This document shows, piece after piece, positions 17,964 to 26,966 of a stretch of DNA of 64,000 bases; the stretch's first letter is position 1; every line of letters begins with the position of its first letter. The position numbers and the translations under genes are program-made. The DNA is from Oceanospirillum linum (GTDB lineage: Bacteria > Pseudomonadota > Gammaproteobacteria > Pseudomonadales > Halomonadaceae). The notes beneath the pieces were generated by a model, which saw only the letters and a list, made by a program, of their open reading frames with translations, was not told the DNA's origin and did no database searches. The stretch covers positions 310,001-374,000 of the forward strand of contig NZ_MTSD02000003.1 of assembly GCF_001995095.2 (NCBI RefSeq). Reading direction: 5' to 3'.

Positions 17964-18176
17964 ATGGACACTGACGATTTAGATCAGTTGGAAAAACAGA
18001 TACATGAGCTGCTTTTAATTTGCGTTGATCTGCGCAAGGAGAATGAGCGACTCAAAAATACGGTTAGCCAACAGACCACAGAACTGGAAGCCCTGACGCA
18101 AGAGCGCCAGGCCACGGAAGAGAAAGTCAGTTATCTTTTAACCCGCTTAGGGCCATCGGAGCCACAAGATGAGTGA
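17964..18176 (+). CDS. Small coiled-coil protein, TIGR02449 family
   Basis: 70 aa from the ATG at 17964; the longer open frame upstream is noncoding in appearance. The whole protein is a predicted coiled coil: DQLEKQIHELLLICVDLRKE followed by NERLKNTVSQQTTELEALTQ with heptad leucines. This ZapB-like family consistently precedes zapA in pseudomonads and relatives, so a role in cell division is inferred. It overlaps zapA by 8 bp. The Shine-Dalgarno is weak (AAAGA). Confidence 0.8.
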   Translation: MDTDDLDQLEKQIHELLLICVDLRKENERLKNTVSQQTTELEALTQERQATEEKVSYLLTRLGPSEPQDE

Positions 18177-18492
18177 AACACAGAGCAGTCAAACCGTCGA
18201 AGTTAAAATTCTCGAACGTAGTTATGTGGTCGGCTGCCCCGATGATAAACAGAACGACCTGATCAACTCGGCCAAGTACCTTGATCGCAAAATGCGTGAG
18301 ATTCGCGATAGCGGTAAAGTGATCGGTACTGAGCGCATTGCTATTATGGCGGCCCTGAATATCGCCTATGAGATGTTGCACGACACACGGGAAGGCAGCG
18401 ACTCACAGGAGCAGGTTCAGCGTATTAATGAAAAGCTTTCCGCTGCCATTCAGGCTCTTCGTCAGGATGATAAAGATAGCAACGCCGCCTGA
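18169..18492 (+). CDS. zapA: Cell division protein ZapA
   Basis: 107 aa. ZapA binds FtsZ filaments and promotes their bundling at the Z ring. N-terminal globular domain with VEVKILERSYVVGCPDDK, a family hallmark, then IGTERIAIMAALNIAYEML and a C-terminal coiled coil for tetramerisation. Normal length. Overlaps the upstream small coiled-coil gene. 6S RNA follows, with its promoter overlapping the zapA stop region, as in E. coli and Pseudomonas. Confidence 0.92.
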   Translation: MSETQSSQTVEVKILERSYVVGCPDDKQNDLINSAKYLDRKMREIRDSGKVIGTERIAIMAALNIAYEMLHDTREGSDSQEQVQRINEKLSAAIQALRQDDKDSNAA

Positions 18493-18517
18493 TTTTTTTT
18501 CTTGTCTGCGTTATACT
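18490..18517 (+). promoter_or_regulatory. Predicted promoter of 6S RNA
   Basis: A strong -10 box TATACT at 18512-18517 is placed 7 bases before the expected 6S start. A weak -35-like TGATTT (18490-18495) lies 16 bp upstream. Confidence 0.5.
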
Positions 18518-18523
18518 CTTTCT

Positions 18524-18704
18524 CTGATTCCTGGGGTGTTCGCCAGCTGTTAACGTCCTCGAGCCTAATTACAAACCCAGGGAATCATCCGTGAGTACCC
18601 GTGTGCATGTCCGCGCGACGGAAAGCCTTAGGTACTTCGATGATTACCCACCTTGAACCTAATTGGTTCAAGGGCAACGGCAGCAGCGGCACTCTGGGGC
18701 TTTA
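18524..18704 (+). ncRNA. ssrS: 6S RNA
   Basis: About 180 nt between zapA and fau, the conserved ssrS location. The terminal stem pairs CCTGGGGTG (18530-18538) with CACTCTGGG (18690-18698), allowing G-U pairs, and the 5' arm continues with TTCGCC as in E. coli 6S. The conserved 3' block CCTTGAACC...GGTTCAAGGG forms its hairpin at about 18651-18674. 6S RNA mimics an open promoter and sequesters sigma-70 RNA polymerase in stationary phase. A GGGG/CCCC hairpin follows (about 18696-18709). Ends are estimated to within a few bases. Confidence 0.9.
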
Positions 18705-18750
18705 TCCCCCTCTCTTTCCAAAATTTTCCCAAGCCTATTCCGGTCTGACG

Positions 18751-19398
18751 ATGACAGCGACCCTTTCACCATCACCCGATATGTCACCTGAATCTCTGAC
18801 ACTGAACCGGACTCAGCTTCGTCGCGAGATGCGTCAACGACGCCGCGCCCTGAGTGTTGCTGAACAGAAAAAAGCATCGGCACGCCTGAAAACCCAGGTA
18901 CTGGCACTGCCGGAATTTCTGCAGGCAAAACGGGTTGCTATCTACCTGCCTAATGATGGCGAGATCGACCCGACACAACTGATTGATCAGGCACGGAAAA
19001 TGGGCAAGGTTTGTTACCTGCCGGTACTGCAGCCTCTGGTGGAAAACCGCCTGTGGTTTGTTCGCTTTGACCATAAAACGCCGATGACCCATAACCGATT
19101 CGGAATCCCGGAGCCAAAACTGAAGGGGTTTGCGGATAAAAAACGCAACCGCTGTCGACCGGAAGACCTGGATCTGGTGCTATTCCCTCTGGTGGCATTT
19201 GATGAGCACGGTGGACGTATGGGCATGGGAGGCGGCTTTTATGACCGGACCTTCGCCTTCACCCGTCACAGAAGGTTTGCCAAGCCAACGATGATAGGCT
19301 TGGCTCACGAATGCCAGAAAGTAAAGGATTTACCCATTGCGGACTGGGATATCCCGTTACAGGCTATCGCCAGTGACCAAGGTGTTTATCGGGCGTAA
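18751..19398 (+). CDS. fau: 5-formyltetrahydrofolate cyclo-ligase
   Basis: 215 aa from the ATG at 18751; another ATG at 18781 gives a length nearer the family norm, and neither has a strong Shine-Dalgarno. An earlier open-frame start (18601) lies inside 6S RNA and is rejected. Converts 5-formyl-THF to 5,10-methenyl-THF with ATP. Visible motifs: basic N-terminal LRREMRQRRRALS, the nucleotide-binding loop FGIPEP, and GRMGMGGGFYDRTF, the active-site glycine loop. The ssrS-fau pairing is conserved and the two are commonly cotranscribed. Convergent with the MASE1 gene, 4 bp apart. Confidence 0.9.
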   Translation: MTATLSPSPDMSPESLTLNRTQLRREMRQRRRALSVAEQKKASARLKTQVLALPEFLQAKRVAIYLPNDGEIDPTQLIDQARKMGKVCYLPVLQPLVENRLWFVRFDHKTPMTHNRFGIPEPKLKGFADKKRNRCRPEDLDLVLFPLVAFDEHGGRMGMGGGFYDRTFAFTRHRRFAKPTMIGLAHECQKVKDLPIADWDIPLQAIASDQGVYRA

Positions 19399-19402
19399 CA
19401 AC

Positions 19403-22400
19403 TCATAAACGCCCCTTTTGAAGCTCTGCCGAATACTCTAAAAGCGCATCAGCAGGCATAGGACGGGCAAACCAGTAGCCCTGATAGCATGGACAGCCCA
19501 ACTCCCTCAGAAAGTTATACTGAGCTTCGGTTTCTACACCTTCAGCCACCAGATCAAGCCCAAGGCTCAGCCCCATCTGTAAAATCGCTTTCACCAACTG
19601 AGCGTCTTTCTCATCATTCACCAGGTCCCGGACAAACTCCTGAGCGATCTTAATCTGATCAATTTTCAGGTTTTTCAGATAACCCAGAGATGAATAACCC
19701 GTGCCAAAGTCATCGATGGAGCAACGTACTCCCAGCTTTGCCAGGTGCCGCAGCGTTGTATTCAGATCCTGGCCCGATTTAAGAAAAACGCCCTCCGTTA
19801 TTTCTATCCAAAGAAGCCCTTTAGCAGCGGGGTATTTTGCCAACATAAATTCGATTTGACTGACAAAATCAGGATGAGCGAAATGGCGTGAGCTGATATT
19901 AACCGACACCTTACAGTGAGCGAGCGATGTATCCTGCCAGAGTTGCATCTGATAACACGCCTTTTCAAGCACCGCCATGCCGATATCAATAATAATCGTA
20001 CTCTCCTCAGCAATACAGATGAAAGAGCCGGGGCCGATCAAGCCCTCTTCCGGGTGCTGCCAACGGATAAGTGCCTCACAGCCGACCATCACACCATGAC
20101 TGCTATGCTGAGGCTGATAAAATAACCTGAACTGGTCTTCCTCCAGTGCAATACGAATCGACTTTTCCAGTTCAAGCCGATGCATGACTTCAACCTGCAT
20201 TTCCGGCTCATAGAAAGCGAAAGCAGCCTTACCAGCACTTTTAGCCCGATACATTGCGGTATCAGCCTGTTGAATATACCCTTCCGCCTCGACCCCAGGC
20301 TGAGGCAGATAGGTAATACCGATACTGGCACTAACTTTATGGCGATGCCCTTTCAGATCAAACGGTTCTTCCAATGCCTGCAGAATACGCTCTGCCACAT
20401 GGGCAGCCTGATCCATGGCAAGATCGGCGGCGTCCACATCTCCGGGTAACAGAAAAAGAAATTCATCGCCCCCAAAGCGGCTGAAAATATCTTCCGCTCT
20501 TAAGGTAGCACTCAACCGTTCGGCAACCGCCTTAAGTAACTCATCCCCCATCTCATGACCGAGGGAGTCATTCAGCATCTTAAAGTCATCCAGGTCCATA
20601 AACATCAGCGCACTAAAGTCGTTATGACGTTCACAGTGCATCAGCTGATGGCGCAGAGACTCCATAAAGAGATCACGGTTCGGAAGCTCTGTTATGGAGT
20701 CATAGTAAGCCAGATAACGAATTCGTTCCTCACTGGCTTTCTTATCCGTAATATCCAGGAATGCCGCAACATAGTGTGTGGTATCCCCTTGCCCCAAAGT
20801 ATCAACAGCCGTAATCGTCACCAGCTCTGGGAAGATAGAACCATCCTTACGCTTACTCCAAATCTCTCCGTGCCAATGTCCCTGCAGAATCAGCGACTGC
20901 CAGAGCTTGCGATAAAAATTATTACCGTGCCGACCAGACCTGAGAATACTGATCTTGCAACCCAAAACCTCATCACTGCGATATCCTGTAGTCTGGCAGA
21001 ACGCTGAGTTAACCCGCTGAATCACAGTATCTGCGTCAGTAATCACAATCGACTCATGGGTTTCAAAGGTAATAGCGGCAAGCTCCAGCGCCTGAGCAGA
21101 CCGACGCTGCTCTGTGATGTCCCGGGCAACAATGGATAGAAAATGATTACGGGAGGCATTGCTCCCTCCCATCAGTACACGCTCTCCCTTAAGGGAAAGA
21201 TGGCGCTGATCCGAGCCGTTTTCACTACGAAGCGTACATTCAATATCAAGACGCTGGCCTCTTAAAGCGGCATCCAGAGCCTGCTCAACGACAGAGACCT
21301 GAGCAGGTATCACCTGCTGTAAAAAAAGTGCATCACTGGCAACATGAACTCCGGGCTCCAACCCCAGAAGCCGGTAAAACTCATTTGACCACTGATGTGG
21401 GCGGCCGTTATGTGCCCATTCCCAACTCCCCATCTGAGCAATACGCTGAGACTCCCCCAGCAACTCATTGCTCTTTTGCAGCTCACGGGTCCGTATATGA
21501 ACCTGCCGGGAAACTTCTGCAGAGCGACCTGCTTGTACCAACAGAACGCCGCCCAGCACAGCAGATACAAAAAAGCCGCCGGTCAGGACAAAGTATAACC
21601 CCCAGGAATACCCCATTAGCTGCCGGGAAGCCCACTGCTCCATCACCCAAACATCAGCACCAACCTGAATCTCCGAACGATATGCCAGCTTATCTCTCTT
21701 TTCATTAGAGAAACCATCGCTCAAATAATAGGGCTGGTCCTCCAGACCTTTCGGGTAGAGTTTTACACCGTTCTGCTGAAGCTCATGTCGTCTGAGAACT
21801 TCATTCACCAGATCTGCCATACGCACAACGGCAACACCATAACCAGCCAAAGCATCAAGACGTTCACCTTCACTATCCGGTGTACTCCTGCTGTGAAAAG
21901 CAGGCAAAAAAATCAGAACGCCCTTCTGCTCGCCATCCTCCTGGACCAGGCGAACAGGTGCAGTGGCACTGGCCAACCCTGACTGAACAGCCTTCTCCAG
22001 AGCCTCTCTGCGTAAGGGGTTGGAGAGCACATCAAAGCCCAATGCCGCCTGATTAACATCAAAAGGCTCAATCAGAGTCACAACCACATAGCTATCTCGG
22101 TTTTCAGCCCGAACCAGCCCATAAACCGGGTGCCGCTCCTGGATCATAAAAGGTACATTGCCATACACATTACGCATATGAAGCACAAACTCATCCCGCT
22201 CATGACCTTTTAGATAGATATTCCAGGAAAGACCATGCAGACTGCCCTGACGCTGCAGCACCTCATTAGCAAAGCGCTCGAAGTCTGCTGGCGACAGGTC
22301 AAAGTCAGAATAAATAAAGCCTCTGAGGTTATAAAGCTGGCTGATATGAGCATCCAGCTCAGTCTGAATGGCTAAGGCAAAAGCCCGGGCCTGACCCTCG

Positions 22401-23062
22401 AAACGGTTTTTCTGGGTCTCTTCTTCTTTTTCCAGCCCCTGTCGGTACATAAGAATGGTAAAAAAGATAATCAGTACTAAAGGAAGACCTACAGATAGGC
22501 GCTGGGCGCGCCAGTAGTGGCGAGGTAAAGCAAACGCCAGAAACATTAAAGGTGTAAAGACAATCACCCCGATCGTATCGCCAATCCACCAGGTCAACCA
22601 GTTGATCTGTGCCCCCTCCAGGGCCATCACACCGGAGCTGACCAGATATCCCACACTGAAGGTAGCACTCACCAGACAGGCAGCTGGCCCGGCGAGAAGC
22701 AGGAACCGGATAATGTCACCAGCCTTATTAAGCCGGGAGGGGTAGCCTACATAGCGGCGAACCAGAAAAGCCCCAAACAATGCCTGAGCGGCCGATGCAC
22801 TGGCGATCCAGGCCATAGACAGCGCACTACCCAACGGTGGCAGCGCCAAACCGTGCTGATTGAGAATATTAACCAGAAAAGATGCCAGCCAGACCCCAAC
22901 AACCCCCGGAGATCGCCAGATCAGAGTAGAGGCTAGCGCCACACCTGAGGGTGGCCATATAGCCGTTGCATAACCCGGAGGAATGGCCAACTGCAGACCT
23001 AAAAAGCCTGCAACAATATTGACCGAGAGAACCAGTAAAACAACCAAAAAAAAGTGCTGCAC
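19403..23062 (-). CDS. MASE1-CHASE-PAS-PAS-GGDEF-EAL cyclic-di-GMP enzyme
   Basis: 1219 aa membrane signalling protein. Order: MASE1 with about 8 helices (1-200), a CHASE ligand domain (about 225-420) bounded by a further helix (about 485-510), two PAS/PAC units (about 530-660, 670-790), GGDEF (about 795-960) and EAL (about 975-1215). The cyclase signature GGDEF is intact and preceded by RAED, the inhibitory RxxD I-site. The EAL domain retains EALIRW and DDFGTGYSSL, so both synthesis and breakdown of c-di-GMP are possible. Signal unknown. Monocistronic. Confidence 0.92.
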   Translation of the reverse strand: MQHFFLVVLLVLSVNIVAGFLGLQLAIPPGYATAIWPPSGVALASTLIWRSPGVVGVWLASFLVNILNQHGLALPPLGSALSMAWIASASAAQALFGAFLVRRYVGYPSRLNKAGDIIRFLLLAGPAACLVSATFSVGYLVSSGVMALEGAQINWLTWWIGDTIGVIVFTPLMFLAFALPRHYWRAQRLSVGLPLVLIIFFTILMYRQGLEKEEETQKNRFEGQARAFALAIQTELDAHISQLYNLRGFIYSDFDLSPADFERFANEVLQRQGSLHGLSWNIYLKGHERDEFVLHMRNVYGNVPFMIQERHPVYGLVRAENRDSYVVVTLIEPFDVNQAALGFDVLSNPLRREALEKAVQSGLASATAPVRLVQEDGEQKGVLIFLPAFHSRSTPDSEGERLDALAGYGVAVVRMADLVNEVLRRHELQQNGVKLYPKGLEDQPYYLSDGFSNEKRDKLAYRSEIQVGADVWVMEQWASRQLMGYSWGLYFVLTGGFFVSAVLGGVLLVQAGRSAEVSRQVHIRTRELQKSNELLGESQRIAQMGSWEWAHNGRPHQWSNEFYRLLGLEPGVHVASDALFLQQVIPAQVSVVEQALDAALRGQRLDIECTLRSENGSDQRHLSLKGERVLMGGSNASRNHFLSIVARDITEQRRSAQALELAAITFETHESIVITDADTVIQRVNSAFCQTTGYRSDEVLGCKISILRSGRHGNNFYRKLWQSLILQGHWHGEIWSKRKDGSIFPELVTITAVDTLGQGDTTHYVAAFLDITDKKASEERIRYLAYYDSITELPNRDLFMESLRHQLMHCERHNDFSALMFMDLDDFKMLNDSLGHEMGDELLKAVAERLSATLRAEDIFSRFGGDEFLFLLPGDVDAADLAMDQAAHVAERILQALEEPFDLKGHRHKVSASIGITYLPQPGVEAEGYIQQADTAMYRAKSAGKAAFAFYEPEMQVEVMHRLELEKSIRIALEEDQFRLFYQPQHSSHGVMVGCEALIRWQHPEEGLIGPGSFICIAEESTIIIDIGMAVLEKACYQMQLWQDTSLAHCKVSVNISSRHFAHPDFVSQIEFMLAKYPAAKGLLWIEITEGVFLKSGQDLNTTLRHLAKLGVRCSIDDFGTGYSSLGYLKNLKIDQIKIAQEFVRDLVNDEKDAQLVKAILQMGLSLGLDLVAEGVETEAQYNFLRELGCPCYQGYWFARPMPADALLEYSAELQKGRL

Positions 23063-23170
23063 GGGCGATCCTTAGAAAAGCGTCAGAATTCCAGCCGATA
23101 TTGCATTCCTGCAGAAGCAGACAATCATATCTCTCTTTCCTCTGATTCAGATTAGCATGTTGCAAACAAA

Positions 23171-23199
23171 AAACCCCACGACATTAGTGTGGGGTTTTG
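23171..23199 (-). terminator. Bidirectional-looking rho-independent terminator
   Basis: AAAACCCCAC and GTGGGGTTTT form a perfect 10-bp stem with a 9-base loop, giving U-rich tails on both strands. It sits downstream of the 30-residue membrane peptide gene and insulates the MASE1 gene from it. Confidence 0.8.
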
Positions 23200-23288
23200 A
23201 GTCGGCAGCATCCGGTAAGGATGTCACTGATAAGGTTTCAGGTCAGGCAATCCGGTCATCCACCAAGAGGATGACTTGCAACAAACAA

Positions 23289-23381
23289 TCAGAGCAATCC
23301 CTGCGCATAGCTTGTCACCACGACCCCTAATCCAAATACCAGTATCAGTACTGTCACCAGATCAGGCTGTTTTCTTTTCAT
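23289..23381 (-). CDS. Small single-pass membrane peptide (30 aa)
   Basis: A short gene with an AGGGA Shine-Dalgarno 7 bases before the ATG. The product starts MKRKQPDL, has one hydrophobic helix VTVLILVFGLGVVV, and ends TSYAQGLL. It is followed within about 100 bp by a strong terminator, which supports real transcription. I recall similar basic-plus-one-helix small proteins in related gammaproteobacteria but cannot name the family. Function unknown. The upstream 23382-23633 shows no other gene. Confidence 0.6.
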   Translation of the reverse strand: MKRKQPDLVTVLILVFGLGVVVTSYAQGLL

Positions 23382-23633
23382 GGTTATTCCCTGCTTTTAT
23401 CACTTGAGCTTAAAACCAAATAAAAAACGAAATGCCCTAAGACCGGACAAAGAACCATCCGGATTGAGGCTTTCTATCCATTCTATAGAGGTGCGACTGC
23501 TTTGCAATACATACCTCAATTACCTTTTTTATCGGCAGATGGTTGCCGCTATCTGTCCCAAAAACCGATACTCAAAATGATAAGCAAAAAGAACACCAGC
23601 TCAGCACCTCAGATGAAAACCCTCAGCACGCAC

Positions 23634-25145
23634 TTACTGCAAAAACAGCTGATAAGCAGGGTTTTCGCTCTCATCCCAATAGCGGTATCCGATACGATCC
23701 AGGTACTCAGCAACTTTTTTCTTATCCTGCTCAGGAACCTGCATACCGATCAACACACGGCCATATGCAGCACCATGATTCCGATAGTGAAACAGAGAGA
23801 TGTTCCAGTTTTGTCCCAGATTATTGAGAAAATTCAGCAAGGCTCCCGGACGTTCCGGGAACTCAAAGCGGAACAGCTGTTCATGCTCAACATCATCATT
23901 ACGCCCACCGCCCAGATGTCGGATATGCAGCTTAGCCATCTCATTATCACTCAGGTCGATGGTCGGGTAGCCCTTCTCTTCCAGTGACTGAATCAGCTCT
24001 GCCCGGTCATTGATATCTTTTAGCTGAATGCCGACAAAAATTTTGGCATCACGACTATCCGAATAGCGATAGTTAAATTCAGTCACCATACGACGACCAA
24101 CAATTTTACAAAACTGCTTGAAGCTACCGGGGTGCTCAGGAATCGTCACCGCTAAAATCGCTTCACGCTTCTCACCCAGCTCAGCACGCTCTGCAATATG
24201 CTGTAAACGGTCAAAGTTGGTATTAGCTCCGGAGTTAATACAGATTAGGGTTTCACCCTGCACCGCATTTTGCTGAACATATTTTTTTAAACCAGCTAAT
24301 GATAGTGCGCCGGAAGGCTCAGAGACCGCGCGAGTATCTTCAAACACATCTTTTACTGCTGCACAAATTTCGTCAGTAGTAACCGTGACGACTTCGTCTA
24401 CAAAGTGCCGGGCAATACGAAATGGCTCTTCACCAATCTGAGCAACAGCAACACCTTCTGCAAAAATTCCGACCTGATCCAGCACAACCCTTTCACCGGC
24501 ATCCAATGCAGCTTTCAGGCAGGCCGCGTCCTGCGCTTCGACGCCAATCACTTTGATCTCAGGGCGCAAATACTTCACATAAGCAGCAATACCTGCGATC
24601 AGGCCGCCACCACCAACCGGAACAAAAATAGCATCGATATCCGCCGGGTACTGACGCAGAATTTCCATCGCCACCGTACCCTGACCTGCAATCACCTCCG
24701 GGTGATCATAGGGAGGAATATAAGTGTAACCTTTTTCAGCCACCTGTTCCTGAGCGTACTGAGAAGCTTCGGCAAAAGCATCACCTTTCAGAATCACCTT
24801 AGCACCACGAGCTTTTGCGGAAGCGACTTTGATCTCCGGGGTGATTTTCGGCATCACAATCGTTGCCTTGATGCCCATATGTTTTGCCGCCATCGCCACA
24901 CCCTGAGCATGATTACCGGCAGATGCAGTGATCACCCCCCGGGCTTTCTCCTCATCTGACAGCTGAGCCATGGCATTGTAGGCACCACGTAACTTAAAAG
25001 AGAAAACGGGCTGAAGATCTTCACGCTTAATCAAAATCGTGTTGTTCAGGCGCTTGGAGAGAAAACGGGCCTCACTCAGAGGGGTTTCTTTGGCTACATC
25101 ATATACACGAGCCTGCAAAATGCGTTTTACGTATCTTTCCAACAT
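23634..25145 (-). CDS. ilvA: Threonine ammonia-lyase, biosynthetic
   Basis: 503 aa from the ATG at 25145 (MLERYVKRILQARVYDVA, the usual IlvA start); a GTG 7 codons upstream is less likely. PLP enzyme making 2-oxobutyrate from threonine for isoleucine. The PLP lysine is in PVFSFKLRGAYN, the phosphate-binding glycine loop is PVGGGGLIAGIAAYVK, and two ACT-like regulatory domains fill the last 180 residues, where isoleucine inhibits. Divergent from rpiA across 25146-25326, the same pairing seen in Pseudomonas. Confidence 0.95.
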   Translation of the reverse strand: MLERYVKRILQARVYDVAKETPLSEARFLSKRLNNTILIKREDLQPVFSFKLRGAYNAMAQLSDEEKARGVITASAGNHAQGVAMAAKHMGIKATIVMPKITPEIKVASAKARGAKVILKGDAFAEASQYAQEQVAEKGYTYIPPYDHPEVIAGQGTVAMEILRQYPADIDAIFVPVGGGGLIAGIAAYVKYLRPEIKVIGVEAQDAACLKAALDAGERVVLDQVGIFAEGVAVAQIGEEPFRIARHFVDEVVTVTTDEICAAVKDVFEDTRAVSEPSGALSLAGLKKYVQQNAVQGETLICINSGANTNFDRLQHIAERAELGEKREAILAVTIPEHPGSFKQFCKIVGRRMVTEFNYRYSDSRDAKIFVGIQLKDINDRAELIQSLEEKGYPTIDLSDNEMAKLHIRHLGGGRNDDVEHEQLFRFEFPERPGALLNFLNNLGQNWNISLFHYRNHGAAYGRVLIGMQVPEQDKKKVAEYLDRIGYRYWDESENPAYQLFLQ

Positions 25146-25326
25146 CTGTTTCTTCACTCTCTGCACAACACAATAGATTCGTTATTTATAGGGCTTTACC
25201 ATAGGGGCGACTATCTTATGCCTTAAGGCAAGATAACGTCTACAGCTTACCGGGCTTAGCCCGTATAATGAGCGGGAATTTTATCCAAAAGCGTTTAAAA
25301 CAGATCTCAAGCAGGCTCAGATCCCC

Positions 25327-26001
25327 ATGACTCAAGACGAACTGAAAAAAGCGGTTGCCCAGGCGGCACTGGAAGAAGTTAAAAAAATCATTGATAAAGA
25401 CAGCATTGCTGGGGTTGGTACAGGCTCCACTGCCAACTTCTTTATTGATGCGCTGGCCACCATCAAACTGGATTTTGATGGTGCCGTAGCCAGTTCCGAA
25501 GCAACCCGGGAACGTCTGCAGGCTCATGGTATCACCGTGTACGATTTGAACGGTGTTGGCACGGTTCCGGTATATGTTGATGGTGCAGATGAAGTAAACG
25601 GCCGCCTACACATGGTAAAAGGTGGCGGTGGCGCACTGACCCGTGAAAAAATTATCGGTGCCGCCTCTCAGACATTTATCTGTATTGCTGATGAAAGTAA
25701 GCAGGTGGACATTCTGGGCGGATTCCCGCTACCGGTTGAAGTCATTCCGATGGCACGCAGCTATGTAGCCCGGGAACTGGTAAAAATGGGTGCAAACCCG
25801 ATGTACCGTGAAGACTTCGTCACCGACAACGGTAACGTCATTCTGGATCTGTACAATTTTCCGATCGATAACCCTTTAACCATCGAACAAAAGATCAACA
25901 ACATTACAGGTGTTGTGACCAACGGCCTATTTGCTATGCGCCCGGCAGATATACTGCTTCTGGGCTGTGCAGATGGTGTTAAAAGCCTTAAAGCCAAATA
26001 A
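25327..26001 (+). CDS. rpiA: Ribose-5-phosphate isomerase A
   Basis: 224 aa, normal length. Interconverts ribose-5-P and ribulose-5-P in the pentose phosphate pathway. Motifs: [14 protein letters not shown] (phosphate loop), [19 protein letters not shown] (catalytic acidic loop), [12 protein letters not shown] with the catalytic Glu/Lys region, and IADESK. Divergent from ilvA and closed by a good terminator. Confidence 0.95.
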   Translation: MTQDELKKAVAQAALEEVKKIIDKDSIAGVGTGSTANFFIDALATIKLDFDGAVASSEATRERLQAHGITVYDLNGVGTVPVYVDGADEVNGRLHMVKGGGGALTREKIIGAASQTFICIADESKQVDILGGFPLPVEVIPMARSYVARELVKMGANPMYREDFVTDNGNVILDLYNFPIDNPLTIEQKINNITGVVTNGLFAMRPADILLLGCADGVKSLKAK

Positions 26002-26017
26002 ATCACAGGCTTTCAGA

Positions 26018-26048
26018 AAGCGACAGTCCTGCACTGTCGCTTATCTTT
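26018..26048 (+). terminator. rpiA rho-independent terminator
   Basis: AAGCGACAGT and ACTGTCGCTT form a perfect 10-bp stem around CCTGC, followed by ATCTTT. It lies 17 bp after rpiA. Confidence 0.75.
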
Positions 26049-26073
26049 ACATCTCATCCTCACAACCATCAGA

Positions 26074-26751
26074 TCAGACTACAACAGACCCCGAGACCTG
26101 AAGAAGAGGCTTATGCTGTCGGTTCTTTATCGACATTTCAAACGTATCACCTGAGTTCAGTGCCGCAACTCCCGCCGGTGTCCCCGTCAGGATCACATCC
26201 CCAGCTTCAAGTGTGAAGATATGGCTGATAAAGCTTACCAACTCCGCCATAGGAGTAATCATCTGATCCGTGTTCCCATGCTGACGTTGCTGCCCATTCA
26301 CATCCAGATTAATTTCAAGAAACTGCTCGCAGGAAGGCTCACAGGGAATAAAACCTGAAAGAGGCGCAGAACCATCAAAAGCTTTGGCGACCTCCCATGG
26401 ATGACCTTTCTCCTTCAGCTGACTCTGCAGGTCACGTAAAGTGAGATCCAGTGCCAATCCGGCACCGACAATATTGATCATCGCCTGTTCAGGGCTCACC
26501 TTACGGATGGTATCCCCTACCAGTAATGCAACCTCTGCCTCATGATGACACTCGCCCTGACCTTCAGGCAGCACCAAAGGCTGAGTCATATCCACAGCTG
26601 CCGTAGACGGTTTAATAAACAGAAGCGGTTTTGCCGGAATCGGGTTGTTCAGTTCCTTAGCATGCTCCGCATAATTACGTCCGATACAAACAATTTTTCC
26701 CAGTGTCCATGGCGTTGGCTTGCCATCAGCCCATTGCAGGTTAAAGGCCAT
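26074..26751 (-). CDS. Fumarylacetoacetate hydrolase family protein (YcgM-like)
   Basis: 225 aa, one FAH domain. IVCIGRNYAEHAKEL opens the domain; the metal ligands are in HHEAEVALLVG (Glu-x-Glu type) and in the later Asp within ALDLTLRDLQ. The C-terminal GDVILTGTPAGVAALNSGD is the family signature. Members hydrolyse acylpyruvates or decarboxylate oxaloacetate; which applies here is open. AGGA lies 8 bases before the ATG. The rpiA terminator is immediately downstream, convergent. Confidence 0.87.
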   Translation of the reverse strand: MAFNLQWADGKPTPWTLGKIVCIGRNYAEHAKELNNPIPAKPLLFIKPSTAAVDMTQPLVLPEGQGECHHEAEVALLVGDTIRKVSPEQAMINIVGAGLALDLTLRDLQSQLKEKGHPWEVAKAFDGSAPLSGFIPCEPSCEQFLEINLDVNGQQRQHGNTDQMITPMAELVSFISHIFTLEAGDVILTGTPAGVAALNSGDTFEMSIKNRQHKPLLQVSGSVVV

Positions 26752-26966
26752 ATTAGAGTTCCTTTTATTATCAATATCATCTTTGGGTTACAGGGATATC
26801 ATTATTATCCGCCATAAATTCGCTTTCCTACAAGATTTTCACCCTGCCCTTCAAGTCAACAACACACAATACTTTAGTCATAAGAAGAGAGGGATAGGCT
26901 GGCAAATCCAAACTAACGCACTAGAATTGCCGGCTTAAAATTAGGCCACCATTAAGGATATAGATT

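Noticed and set aside
18601..18750. Long N-terminal form of 5-formyltetrahydrofolate cyclo-ligase
   Set aside because: The extra 50 codons coincide with the 3' half of 6S RNA.
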